Positions 33,118 through 44,044 of a stretch of DNA of 64,000 nt are shown piece by piece (the first letter of the stretch is position 1; each line of letters starts with the position of its first letter). Made by a program: the position numbers and the translations under genes. The notes beneath the pieces were generated by a model. That model had not been told where the DNA came from. It worked only from the letters and a program-made list of their open reading frames with translations, and did not search any database. Origin of the DNA: Telmatactis stephensoni (taxonomy: Eukaryota > Cnidaria > Anthozoa > Actiniaria > Isophelliidae); NCBI GenBank assembly GCA_029948255.1, contig JALIZF010001407.1, positions 124,001 through 188,000 on the forward strand, in the 5' to 3' direction.

Positions 33118-33182
33118 GAGGATGCGGCGCTGCTGGGAGTCTTGTTGGCTTGACTGTTTACTACTCACAATAGGAGCATTTA

Positions 33183-33333
33183 GAGTGATTTTCATCGGAC
33201 TGTGAAACAATTACTAATAGTCAGTGTTTAATAGTGTCTAATAGTTGTATTGCAACAAAAGAAAACAATGGGTGCAGAGTCTATTAGTGTCTATTAGCTT
33301 AGTAACTATTTCACAGTCCGGTGAAAATCACTC
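33183..33333. mobile_element. MITE with TA duplication and visible empty site
   Basis: Ends GAGTGATTTTCATCGGACTG and CAGTCCGGTGAAAATCACTC, flanked by TA at 33181-33182 and 33334-33335. The second unit near 60108-60120 reads GCATTTAAACAAGCG, the unfilled site with one TA. Confidence 0.92.
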
Positions 33334-33589
33334 TAAACAGGCGAAACTAAGACGTTATAATCAGAGTTTTAATTTCCGATTTAAGGGCTTGGGCACCCCA
33401 GAGCCTGTTCACAGGCTATCCGTCCACTCTACAAAAATATATTTCTTTTGCCTAAGATAAGAAAATGTCGTTTCAGTGTGGAAAAGAAAAATGATAAAAA
33501 ATGTCAAATGTATATTTGGAGTGTTACGCACTATTGCATGCACGAATCACATATGCTAATTAGTGGCACGATTGGTGAGAAGTGGTTGT

Positions 33590-33815
33590 CGTAGAGTGCA
33601 TATTTCCTAGATATTTCCTACCATAGGCAATTGCATTTTCCTAGATATTTCCTACCTTTTCATTTTCTTGTGATAGGAAATATGTAGGAAATACAATTTC
33701 CTATGATACGAATATCTAGGAAATATGTAGGAAAAATTATTTTCCTACATTTTGTCCAGTTCTGAAAACGAAATTTCCTATATATTTCAGTCCTATCATA
33801 GGAAACGAGCAAAAA
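33590..33815. repeat. TTTCCTA-rich inverted repeat
   Basis: Multiple ATATTTCCTAC and GTAGGAAATAT words in both orientations. The same block is kept in the second unit at about 60330-60546, so it predates the duplication. Confidence 0.75.
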
Positions 33816-34695
33816 TTTCCAGTGTACGGCGCTGTGTAAACGGAGGATGTCCAAAATTTGGCTAGGCGTTTGATTTTTCGTACAGATTGCGTAGTAGTTC
33901 TGCATGTGTGTTAACAAAACGCCTTAAGTTAACGTACCACTTTTAAAAATAGCCGGCCCTTGATGCTAGATAGATAGATACTTTTATTTAAGCAGGGTAA
34001 ACCATTCAGAAAATTACAAAGAATTGACTGTTATCAACTGGTGCCCTAAAATGCTCACCATCAATATGCGCGCACAAGGCACAAGAGCTGCCAGAAGCCA
34101 AGAGTTTGACAAAAAATTATTATTCTCTTAGCTTTGTAACACTAACCGGCTGAAATGTAGCGCACAGTACAATATCATGAAAGGCCTTTTTTGTCGTTTT
34201 GATGCAAATATCAAACAGTCGTTCTGAGCAATCAATTATATATTTTGTGATTATCATATTATTTCATTCAGTACATCTAACGGTACAAAAGACACTGAGA
34301 TTCAATCAATTTGGAAGCCAACGGTCAATAATTTTAACTGCCGCTAATTTGCGTTTTTGCTTCTGTCAATCAAAAGTAAAAATCACTAATAAAAAGAACT
34401 AGTAATACCAAAATGATTGTATAGCTAATATATATTGTCTAAAGATCTTACTTGGTCAATTGGTAGGATTTTAGGAACTTTTAGTATTAATTTTTCGATG
34501 TTCTGTTGAGTTGGGCGGAAGCGAATAACCAAATTCTAACGGACTGTTTGAAGGTCAGAGTTTGCAGAATATCGAAAACCGTATAACACATTTGTTGATT
34601 TTCTCATTTGACGAAGGTTTCATTTTATTTTTTCGTTTGGTGAAGGGTTCTACTTCATCAGTTCTTTCTCGTTTCAATTCCTTAGGGAATCCTTT

Positions 34696-37600
34696 ATGTC
34701 AGTTCTTCTGGATGTGAAGATGGACAAAGAAAGCGAGAGAGAGTTGGATCCTCTGGGGTTACATGATAGTGACTCCATGGATACTAAAGTGTCCTGGTTT
34801 GTTTGTGCATGCTCAACTTTGTCCAACGTGATTATTCTCGGATGTCTGTACTCTTATGGCATCATATTTCCAAAGATACTGGCTGAATTTCAAGAAGGAA
34901 AGGCTAAAACAGGTGATACATGCATGCACTGCTGATTTTAAACTGTGTCTGTGTTCCATAAATGAGCAGTTCCATTTCTACAATGTGTGATGTGTCTGCT
35001 TCGGTGTCTTTTAGTTCAGATGCAAATTTATCTATAAATAAAATAACTATGATAATATGTGAACTAATATGTGCACTAATATTTATTTATTTATTTATTT
35101 ATCTATTTGTTTGTTTATTATATTAATTTATTTGTTTATTTATTTATTTGTTTGTTTGTTTGTTTATTTATTTGTTTATTAATTAATTTATTTGTTTGTT
35201 TGTTTGTTTGTTTGTTTATTCAAATTTTGTTATTACAAAATCCAACTCAGCATGAAAATGGACTCCAAAAAAAGCATAGTGAAGCCCGGCAGTGTGTGTA
35301 CGTTTTGTCTTAAAAATTGCAGAAAAAAATGCAGTATTTTTCCTAATACTATAAGAATGTCTTGTAAATTATTTACTTACAGTATTCATATTTTGCTATA
35401 TCTTTTTGCAATTATTTATACTTATATGTAACAGGCCGCTGATCATACCCTTTGCGTTTTGCCGTAATGGCGTTGCAAAATAAGTAGATGTAGCTGTAAA
35501 GGTGTTGTTACGCTGAAACTTTTCTCTGAAACTTGTGTCAATCGTCGTTGAGAGACGAGTTTCACAACGCACTGCATCAAGTAACATGGTCATTTAGCTG
35601 AATTAAAACTTTCCTCGGGTCGGTTTCACGAAAAGTAGAACTGCTTTCTAATTCTGCAACAGAAACGAGTGTCGCGAACAAGTTTCAAGACGAAATTTCA
35701 GCGTGTAAAAGAGATCTGATCTGCCGGTCACAGCGCCTTAAACTAGCTGTTATCGGCAGACTAAGTAAAGACGCATGTGACGCATGCTCTGTGGGTGCAT
35801 AACAAATAAAAGACTTCGGCAGAGCAATGTTGAATTAAAGTTGGACTTTAGAGCTAACCGCACTCGAATGGACAAATAAAGAAAGAAAGCAAAAAATTAA
35901 GAAAACTGATCAAAGAATTTAGATATAACGGATGAATATTTTCTGTTTTAACAGCAATGGTGGCATCGTTAGGCTTGTCCCTCTTCTTATTCCTGTGTCC
36001 TGTCGCGGCGAAGTTGTCCTTGCGCTTTGGCAGCAGGGTAGTCATGGTTGGTAGTGGACTCACATCCGCACTGGGTCTTCTAGGATCGTCGTTCGCGCCA
36101 AAATTGTACGTTCTTTACGTGTCATTCGGTGTTATGGTGGGAACTGCATCTTCTTTAGTCTTCATGGCAGCCTTTCAAATCATTCCATTGTACTTTGATA
36201 AACATAGAGACCTCGCCACATCTATAGCAGCGCTGGGACCTGGTGCTGGTGTCCTGGTGATGAGTTCTGTTATACAAACACTTTTGAAGCAATTTGATTG
36301 GAGGAAAACATTCCTCGTTTTAGCTGGCATTAATTTGTTACCCAGCTTGCTGGGCTGCAGCTTAACGAGAAAGAACAATCAGACTGTGAACGACAACAAA
36401 GAAACACCAGTGAGATCACACGAACCTTCTAAAGGCGGATGCTGTAGACTTCTACGACTGTTGGATTTCTCTGTATTCAAAGATCCTGTTTTTGTATTAG
36501 TGTCATTATCAGGTGCAATGACTTATCTAGGAATAACTATTCCTTACGTCCATCTAGTAAGTGCTTCACTTTCTCACTATTAGACACTCATCCTCACATT
36601 TAGCTAAATGTGTTATAAATGAACAGTGGGGGCTATAACTGTGTAGCATGGTTGGCCCAGCGGTGCATGAAAGCGCTGACCATTCGATTCACCACGGTGG
36701 TTCGGGTTCAAGTCCCAGTTCCGTCGATCGATGGATCATATGTGAACTGAGTTTGTTTGATGTGTTCTCTACCATGTTACGGCTACGAGGGTTATTTTGT
36801 CCTGGTTCTCCCCGTTTTTACTAGCTCCCTATAGCTAAAAACACTAAAATCACTGCAACGTGTGAGTTGAGCATATATTGTATGTAAAAAATAGTAGGTA
36901 GTGAGTGCCGGCAGAAGAACAACCATTACGTGGATCAATTGAAAAGTTTTGATATGGTCATTTCATTTATTTATTGATGTTCTAGTTATCGGCGCGAAGT
37001 AGCCTAAAGGAAAGGGTATCTTGAGAAAAAATTAAAAGGAGAACGAAGACAAATTTGTTTTCAAAAATTACATGGGGTATTATTTATACTTTGTGATATG
37101 TGAGTATATTAAGGAGTCTAGATCATCAGTAAAACATAAAGCATTGATTCGCAAGATTTAAGCCGAAGCTCGAAGCATCGTCATTTCATTTTTTTCCTTT
37201 ACATTTCACAAGATTACATAAATTTAGTACTTATATATTTTGTACTTTGGTTTTTCAAAGGCAAAACACGCTTTGGAAATTGGTGTTCCAGATCATTCAT
37301 CTTCCTGGCTAATTTTTACTATTGGTCTTTCCTCAATGGTTGCTAGGATATTATCTGGAATGTTGTTAAACACTGGATGGATCTCATATTTGCGTTTCTA
37401 CCAGATTGTAATGTTGATGTTGGCATTAGATAGCTTTTTGGCTCCAGTAGCAACCACCTTTACTTCTCTTATTGCATACTCCGTAGCGTTTGGCGTTTGT
37501 GACGGCATGCACGCAGTGCCGCTCATTTGTATGGTGTTGAATTCGCATGGTTCGTCTGGATTGGGATGGCTCTTCTTTTTTCAAGGATTCAGTTGTTTTG

Positions 37601-40600
37601 TTAGTCCAGTGCTTGCTGGTGAGTCATCGTTGTATATAATTTTAGATTATTTTTATTGTAAATTATATCTAACTGTGTGTGTGTTGAGTGAATGTGAAAA
37701 TAATTGGAAGATTGTCAGTACATGCATGTATGTATCTTGGTGAAATGAAACATTTTGTCGGACCAGACAGTTGGTTTCTTGATCGAAGTTTCCAATCTTT
37801 ACATCGTATAGAATTATTGCAGGCATGCTGCTACTGATAACCTTATGGTTGTCGTCTGTTGATGGCAGTACGTGGTGTCACAATATTGTGGTGTGTTGTT
37901 TGTTTTTGCTTTGGGAAACTGCTAGAGGAAGTAAAACAGATAAACCATTAGGCTTTATTGACCGATTCGAAATATGGCGGCAAATTTGAATAACTATTGT
38001 TCTGGACTGACTAGCCTCGTGTTCACGTGGAAACACAAAAGCGTTTTCACATAAATGAGAGGCTAGTCAGTATAAAACAATAGTGATTCAAATTTGCCGC
38101 CATATTTCGAATCGGTGTATGGGGTTCAGTAATTATTATCGAATTTAGTGAGGTCCGAATTTCTTTATATTTAAGAGACGAATCAGAATTGACCATATAG
38201 ACGAATCATTTGTACTAAACGAATGACTCGCCTTAAGGTAATGCGCTCGCGCATTCGTGCGCATAACGTTTGCGCATGTTTTGCACGCGCGCGCTGATAT
38301 CGAATTTGATTGGGCTTCCTGTGTTCTAAAATATTTCAATATGGCGGACGCCACGTAACTGAATTCAAAGCCTTGTAACTTAAAATCTAGCACCGCGACC
38401 TATCCTAATCTTTTGCTTTTTCGACGTATTTTTATAAAAACTAAAACATATCAAAAAAGGAAAAAAATTCCTCGATAGGTTTTTGAGAAAATCGCGAAAA
38501 ATCGTCAAAATGAACGTCCGATTCGCGCGTAAGTACACCTGATTTTCATCTTTCAATTGCGAATACTCAGCTTTACCTACAAATAAGTGAAGACGTATTA
38601 CTTTTCATGATACTTTGTCTACTTTAGCATGTCTGAAAGCCTTTAGTTTGCAAATTTGCAAAGACTTACCGTACGCTAGAGGTCAGACTCTGAAATCTGT
38701 TGTTTTCGTTCGAAAAGGCGAGATTTCGCTCTTTTCGAGCTATCATAGCACCAAAACTAGCACCGTGACCCCCTACACGATGGTCGGTTGCTAGGGCTTT
38801 TCCTCCCGCAAGGTTCTTAAATTCAATTTTTGTCTCACAGAGGAGTAATTTATTTTCCAAATGAAGCAAAATATTAGAACATGTTCATAAGAAAGAAAAT
38901 CCTTAATTTGTCTACAATTGTAAAGGTATTTTGGAAGTTTTTTAAATTATGACGTCATAAATGATACCTATTTTTAGTAACAACATCAAAAACTTGTTAA
39001 GCAATGTTCAAATCTTTACAGACATTTTTGCTACTCAAAAAGAACGTTTATAGTGAAAACCCCATCTCAATCAGATTAAAGGGTACGAAGTTACAGCTAA
39101 TGAAAGAAATTCAAATTTCCCGCCAAATGACCATATATGGTCAAAATTAAGGCTATTTAAACGCCAATACAATGAATGTATTGGCACAGCGGCAAACACA
39201 AAGTTGCATAAAATCAAAATTGTAGTTTTTTCAATTTGGGATGTGTGGTGTTATGGCGCGTTTTCGTCACAAAAAACGTCATTATGACGTGCTAATGACG
39301 TATCTTATGACGAAAACGCGTCATAACACCACACATCTCAAATTGAAAAAACTACAATTTTGATTTTATGCAACTTTGTGTTTGCCGCTGTGCCAATACA
39401 TTCATTGTATTGGCGTTTAAATAGCCTTAATTTTGACCATATATGGTCATTTGGCGGGAAATTTGAATTTCTTTCATTAGCTGTAACTTCGCACCCTTTA
39501 ATCTGATTGAGATGGGTTTTCACCAGAAATCATAGAATTCTATAGAAAAAACTAATATGGTTATTTTACTATTTCTTTCCTAAATTTTTTTTCTGATGCC
39601 AAATTTGGACATCATTAATGACGTCACAATAGCGGTCTAATGAGATGTAATTGCCATCAATTAACAGGTAATTTATCAACCTACTTCCCAGCCACGTTTT
39701 GTCAAATTTGATGCATTCTACTTTTGTCTAAGGCCTAGAACTCTCAGTTTCGAGGCTTCCGGGAGGAAAAGCCCTAGCAACCGACCATCGTGCTATTTTC
39801 TTTATTGATTTGATGTTCCCAACTCAAAAACAATCTACATAATGATTTATAGAAAAATTCGTCGATAAAAACTCGCGCGAGCCCATTACCTTAAATGAAT
39901 ATAAATTCGGACAAGAAACGAATAAAGTTGACCGTATCCATCTAACTATTTCCGGTCTCAAAACATGCCCAAAAGACGGGTTTTTAACGAGTTACCCGTC
40001 AAGAGCAGATATAACAGTCAAAACAAAACAAAACAAACTAACCTTTCTCTGAATTTGCATTAGTACGGATAATCTGGACGATCAATTGATCTCTGGCGGA
40101 CATTGTACATGTGTCACCCCATGTAAGGGAATCCGGAATCCACGAAAAATCCGGAATCTAGCACTTGGAATCCGGAATCCACGAAAATTTTGATTTTGGA
40201 ATCCGGAATCTAACACTTGGAATCCGGAATCCAGTCCTTCGAATCCGGAATCCAGTCCTTCGAATCCAGCCCTTGGAATCCAGAATCTGGCCATTTCAGT
40301 CTATAAGACAGCTCTAGGAACCCGGGATCCAGTCCTTGGAATCCAGAATCTGGCCATTTAAATCCATAAGACAGCTCTAGGAATCCGGGATCCAGTCCTT
40401 GGAATCTGGCCATTTAAATCCATGCATAACACAGCTCTATAGGAATCCGGAATCTTACATCATTCCGGAATCCCTCACATGGGGCGAATTGTAGAATGGA
40501 GTATCACTGAAAGGCTTATACACAGAAATGTAATTTGAAATATTTATGTTGTTATTTATGAACCGAATAACCGTTGACGCCTTCGTCCACTGGTTCTACG

Positions 40601-40955
40601 TTTGGCCTTTCTGTGATTGGATTGATTTATCTGCCAATCAGAATCGTGCTACTCGAAACGGAATGGTGGCATTCTGATTGGCGCCCCGAAACATCAATGC
40701 TCAATGGCAGGCATTCAGCCGTAAGCGGGCAGAGAATTAATCAGAGGATGATTATTTGCTTCTTCCTTTTCAGGCTGGATATCTGATGTTACTGGATCCT
40801 ACCATCCTGCTTTCTACACCGCTGGTGGAATCGTGTTGATGTCTTGGTGTCTGACCCAGTTGACAAGATGCATCAAAACCAAAAGCAAAAGAGAAAACCT
40901 GACGACAGTGGAGGAAGAGGAACTTGTAGTATTTCAGAGAGAAACTGTTTTATAA
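34696..40955 (+). CDS. SLC16/monocarboxylate-transporter-like protein, copy B1
   Basis: Exons 34696-34912, 35955-36556, 37261-37618 and 40774-40955, all GT/AG, phases 1/0/1, 1359 bases, 452 aa. Exon structure is identical to gene A, and the proteins are clear paralogs (DTKVSWFVC, IIFPKILAEFQEGKAKT, YFDKHRDLATSIAALGPGAG, YHPAFYTAG). It keeps the TM1 lysine (FPK). The TM8 segment SSMVARILSGML has the Arg and, like A, Ser instead of Asp four residues before it. The C-terminus RETVL is again a class I PDZ-type end. The start could also be the second Met (34720-34722), which begins MDKESERELD and is shared with B2. Intron 3 (3.2 kb) is full of inverted-repeat elements. Confidence 0.9.
35080..35222. 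repeat. (TTTA/TTTG)n microsatellite
   Basis: In intron 1 of B1: imperfect ATTT, GTTT units for about 140 bases. Absent from the much shorter intron 1 of B2. Confidence 0.9.
35500..35745. mobile_element. MITE-like element in intron 1 of B1
   Basis: Starts AAGGTGTTGTTACGCTGAAA and ends CGGTCACAGCGCCTTAA. Inner halves pair through GAAACTTGTG/CAAGTTTC-type words. Ends resemble those of 3306-3712. Confidence 0.5.
36645..36800 (+). repeat. tRNA-derived SINE fragment
   Basis: TGGTTGGCCCAGCGGTGCAT (A box-like) and GGTTCAAGTCC (B box, 36705-36715) in intron 2 of B1. Not a plausible functional tRNA: the anticodon arm does not pair. Confidence 0.6.
37961..38116. mobile_element. Short palindromic MITE
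   Basis: ACCGATTCGAAATATGGCGG and CCGCCATATTTCGAATCGGT are perfect inverted ends. The inner part GACTAGCCTCGTG...GAGGCTAGTCAG also pairs. Confidence 0.9.
38233..39894. mobile_element. TTAA-flanked non-autonomous element with nested palindromes
   Basis: TTAAGGTAATGCGCTCGCGC at the left and GCGCGAGCCCATTACCTTAA at the right form the ends, with TTAA as a likely target duplication. Inside, CGATGGTCGGTTGCTAGGGC (38778) pairs with its inverse at about 39772, and a 474-bp palindrome occupies the middle. No coding capacity. Confidence 0.8.
39052..39525. repeat. 474-bp near-perfect palindrome
   Basis: Arms of about 230 bases pair almost without error (for example GTGAAAACCCCATCTCAATC near 39053 against GATTGAGATGGGTTTTCAC near 39504). 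The spacer around 39288 is itself rich in ACGTCATTATGACGT. Confidence 0.93.
40117..40486. mobile_element. Element built of GGAATCCGGAATCC repeats
   Basis: Inverted ends CCCCATGTAAGGGAATCCGG and CCGGAATCCCTCACATGGGG enclose imperfect tandem units such as CTTGGAATCCGGAATCCA and CCATTTAAATCCATAAGACAG. Located in intron 3 of B1. Confidence 0.8.
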
Positions 40956-41094
40956 TAGCTGTCTATCAGTTCAGTTTATGATGACGATGTGAACAATTAT
41001 ATGATAGCCTCTGACTCCAGTCGTCTCGCTCGAAAAACAAAGGCAGGGACTTGTACTCGAAATGTGCAGGGCATCATGCTCATGAGAAGGGGGA

Positions 41095-41480
41095 GAGAAG
41101 CGAGACTTCAAAAGACTTATCCATTGCCTCTACCTCCTGCTCGTTCAACGCCATCTTGAATAAATTACATTGAAGAACAAAAATCACATCATGTTAAGTT
41201 CATCAAAACCGATGGCAGGTGCTAAAATATCGACTTAGCAAAGGATTTTAAAGAAAACTTCGCTTTATAATTACCTCTAACGACTTTTCGACTTCTTCTA
41301 CCATCTCTGCTTTCTGGTTGGACGCCATCTTGAATAAATTTCAATAACGAAAAGCAAATTCTCTTTGAAATCTCCCGGCAAAGTGAACAAAACCGTTGAA
41401 GGTACTCAAATATCGACGAAGACAATCGATTCAAAGAAAAAAACGCTTAAAAATTGAGCTCTAACGACTTTTCGAATCTT
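41095..41480 (-). other. Two diverged tandem copies of a first-exon-like segment
   Basis: On the minus strand the phrase TTTATTCAAGATGGCG occurs twice (ATG near 41328 and 41154), each preceded by similar TCGATATTT..CACC/CAACGGTTTTG sequence about 230 bases apart. The first copy encodes MASNQKAEMVEEVEKSLE before a GAG/GTAATT donor. No downstream exon recognised. Confidence 0.3.
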
Positions 41481-41689
41481 TTCACAGCTTTTCGAGTGGG
41501 GATTTCCCAGTCTTCTCCTCCTCCTCTCTCTCCCCTTCTCTGGATCCTTTGCGATTTTTTCTTTTTACCCTTGACTCTTTGCACGCGCTTTCTTTGCGAG
41601 TTTTAGGAGACGACTGGGGACGAGTCAGTGATAGCCTTATAATGATGTAATTGTAAATCGAGATATCAGGCACATGCAGTAACACCGCA

Positions 41690-42640
41690 CACTTTGGAGT
41701 GCATGCCTTGTTAAAGTATATATTATGTATGTGTTACATTTTTTCATTCAGTTAGTTAGTTAGTTCGTAAGTTGTATTGTCACAGTATTTTTATGCATGT
41801 GTAATTTCCATTGTTTATATTCATGTTTTGATATCTGTTGTAAAAGTATTGTTGTTAAATGCTTATATACGCCCATACGCCCTGAAATCAGTTCAGTTTT
41901 AGTTCAGGCTTCAAGACAGAACCAAGTGACTTCGTACTGATTTATTATCGTCTGGAAACTCACTCCAGAAAAGTGTGTCTTCTGTTAATCGTGGTAACCC
42001 ATCCCTAAACGTAAAGAAGGAAAGCTAGCCCAAGTAGTGGTAGAGCGAGGACACTGAAATTTCAGTGATTTCAAAGAAAACTGGAATCTTCAGGAATCAG
42101 TTGGAGTCAGAATGAAGCCTCTGAGCAGTCGAGGCAAAAGCTAAAGAAGTCTCGAGAGCCGAAGAGTTCATTCACCGAAAAGCAAAGCAAAGAGAAAAGC
42201 AAAGCAAAGAATTGCAAGCAAATCAAAGGGTGATCCAACAGGCTATTGACAAACACCTGAGGCGTATGTATGAACTGTGCACGAATTGAACTCTGTATAT
42301 TCAGTTGTAAGAAAAAAAATCTCTGTCTTGTAAAAAAAAAAAAAATAATTAATTAATTAAGCAGAAGTCCATAAGAATTGAAATCAAATTATTTTAAATA
42401 TAGAATTAATTTAATCTAGAATTTGACATTGAATTAGTATCTTTAGGAAATTTCGTGATTTAGGAAAAATTTAAGAGTTTAAGTTAAGATAAGTTATTTA
42501 AGTTAAGATAAGTTATTTAAGTTAGGTTAAGTTATTTAAATTAAGCTTAGTTATTTAAAATTTTTATAAGTAGGAGTAAAGTTGTTTTTGATTAAAACAC
42601 AAAGCAGAAAGTGTTGGTTGGTTGGGTTCGGTTGGGAAGC
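41690..42640. other. No gene recognised; possible LTR-element remnant and AT-rich tandem repeat
   Basis: Near 42160-42230 a purine-rich run with repeated AAAGCAAAGCAAAG resembles the start of a gag region, but neither paired LTRs nor a clear primer site was found. 42470-42560 holds tandem TTAAGTTAAGATAAGTTATT units. Confidence 0.3.
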
Positions 42641-42649
42641 GACAAGGGG

Positions 42650-43770
42650 GGCCCCTCGGTGCTTCTACTGTCCTGTGGAGTTCCCCAGGCCTCCGTCCTT
42701 GGTCCCCTACTCTTCCTAATACATAAACGACTTTTATAAATTCTCTAGTGTCTCTAGTGTATTTGAATTTCATCTTTTTGCTGATGACTCAAATCTTTTT
42801 TATGCAAATAAGAACATGGATTGGAATCTCTTGAGTCTATAACAAATGACCAATTATTGCTCGTGCATTCTTGGCTTTGCACTCATAAACTTTGTCTTAA
42901 CATAGATAAATCCAACTTCGTAATTTTCCATACTGCTCAAAAGAAATTGACTTATCATCCTCAAATTAAGACCAATAATGTACCTCTTAAACATGAATAT
43001 CAAATTAAATACTTAGGTATAATGATGGATAGTAATCTCAATTGGAAACCTCATGTATCCCACATATGTCACAAGATTAAACGAAGCATAGGTCAGTCTA
43101 TGGTATTGTAGCATGGGGCCATACTTATCAGTCTACACTAAATCCGCTGCTAATCTTACAAAAAAAATGTGTGCGTTTAATGACTTTTGCAAATTATAGT
43201 GCTTATTCTAATCCTATTTTTGATAAATTGAAAATCTTAAAACTTTCTGAATTGATTTTTTTCCATACGGCACTATTTATGTATGATTTCCATTTTAATA
43301 ATCTTCCAGTTTCCTTTAAGTCATTCTTTTGCATGGTTAGTGAAAAGCACTCTTAGGCCAAGTTCAGACGTCGAACTTTTGCCGTGTCGAATCTAATAGT
43401 TGCATTTTGTAAATGAGAAGGGCGGCGTCTGAACCTATTGTATTTGACAGATTTGATTAAGTATTAAATTGAAAAATTCAGTTTAAATCAAATTTGTCAA
43501 ATTCATTTCGTTCAGAAGCCGCACTTCTCATCTACAAAATGCAATTATTAGATTCGACGCGGCAAAAGTTCGACGTCTGAATTGGCTTGTAAATCTTCGT
43601 ATTCTTTACCTAAAGCAAGAACAAATCATGGTAAATTTAACATTAAATTCTCTGGGGCTAAAACTTGGAACACAATCAGGATGAGTCTATGAAAAAATTA
43701 AACAGAAAGAATTTTCAAGAAAAACTAAAAGATCACTTACTCAGTAATTACTCTACATGATTCAAATTCA
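42650..43770 (+). pseudogene. Broken LINE reverse transcriptase
   Basis: Frameshifted fragment of a non-LTR retrotransposon RT. GVPQASVLGPLLFL (from 42677) is the palm motif GVPQGSxLGP. FADDSNLFYANKN near 42778 has the catalytic ADD. KYLGIMMDSNLNWKPHV near 43005 is the thumb-side motif. Nothing upstream of the palm remains, and the reading frame shifts at least twice. A MITE interrupts it at 43356-43592; coding-like sequence resumes after. Confidence 0.85.
43356..43592. mobile_element. MITE nested in LINE remnant
   Basis: GCCAAGTTCAGACGTCGAAC and GTTCGACGTCTGAATTGGC form the ends. Inner arms TTTTGCCG.GTCGAATCTAAT pair with ATTAGATTCGACGCGGCAAAA. About 235 bases. Confidence 0.88.
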
Positions 43771-44044
43771 TATTTATTTATCGTAAGAGTAAGTGTGTTG
43801 CTTTTATATAAAATTTCAAGTTTCATTTCGTTTCACCTTTTCAACCTTTTTTTCTAGTAGTTAATACTAGTAATTGTGTGATATTTGTATTAGCTTAAGA
43901 ATATTTTATTATCAATAACTATATCGATATTTGACTTAATTCTATTTTCTATTTTCTTCTTTTCTTTCTCTCTTTGACCCAATTACATAAATTTGCATGC
44001 ATGTAAATAACATATAAGCTATCTATCTCGATTAACTCTATGGT

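Noticed and set aside
36645..36725. tRNA gene
   Set aside because: Same reasons: pol III boxes without a foldable cloverleaf; located inside a transporter intron.
42060..42290. gag start of an LTR retrotransposon
   Set aside because: Suggestive purine-rich sequence only; no paired LTRs, no clear primer-binding site and no pol sequence.
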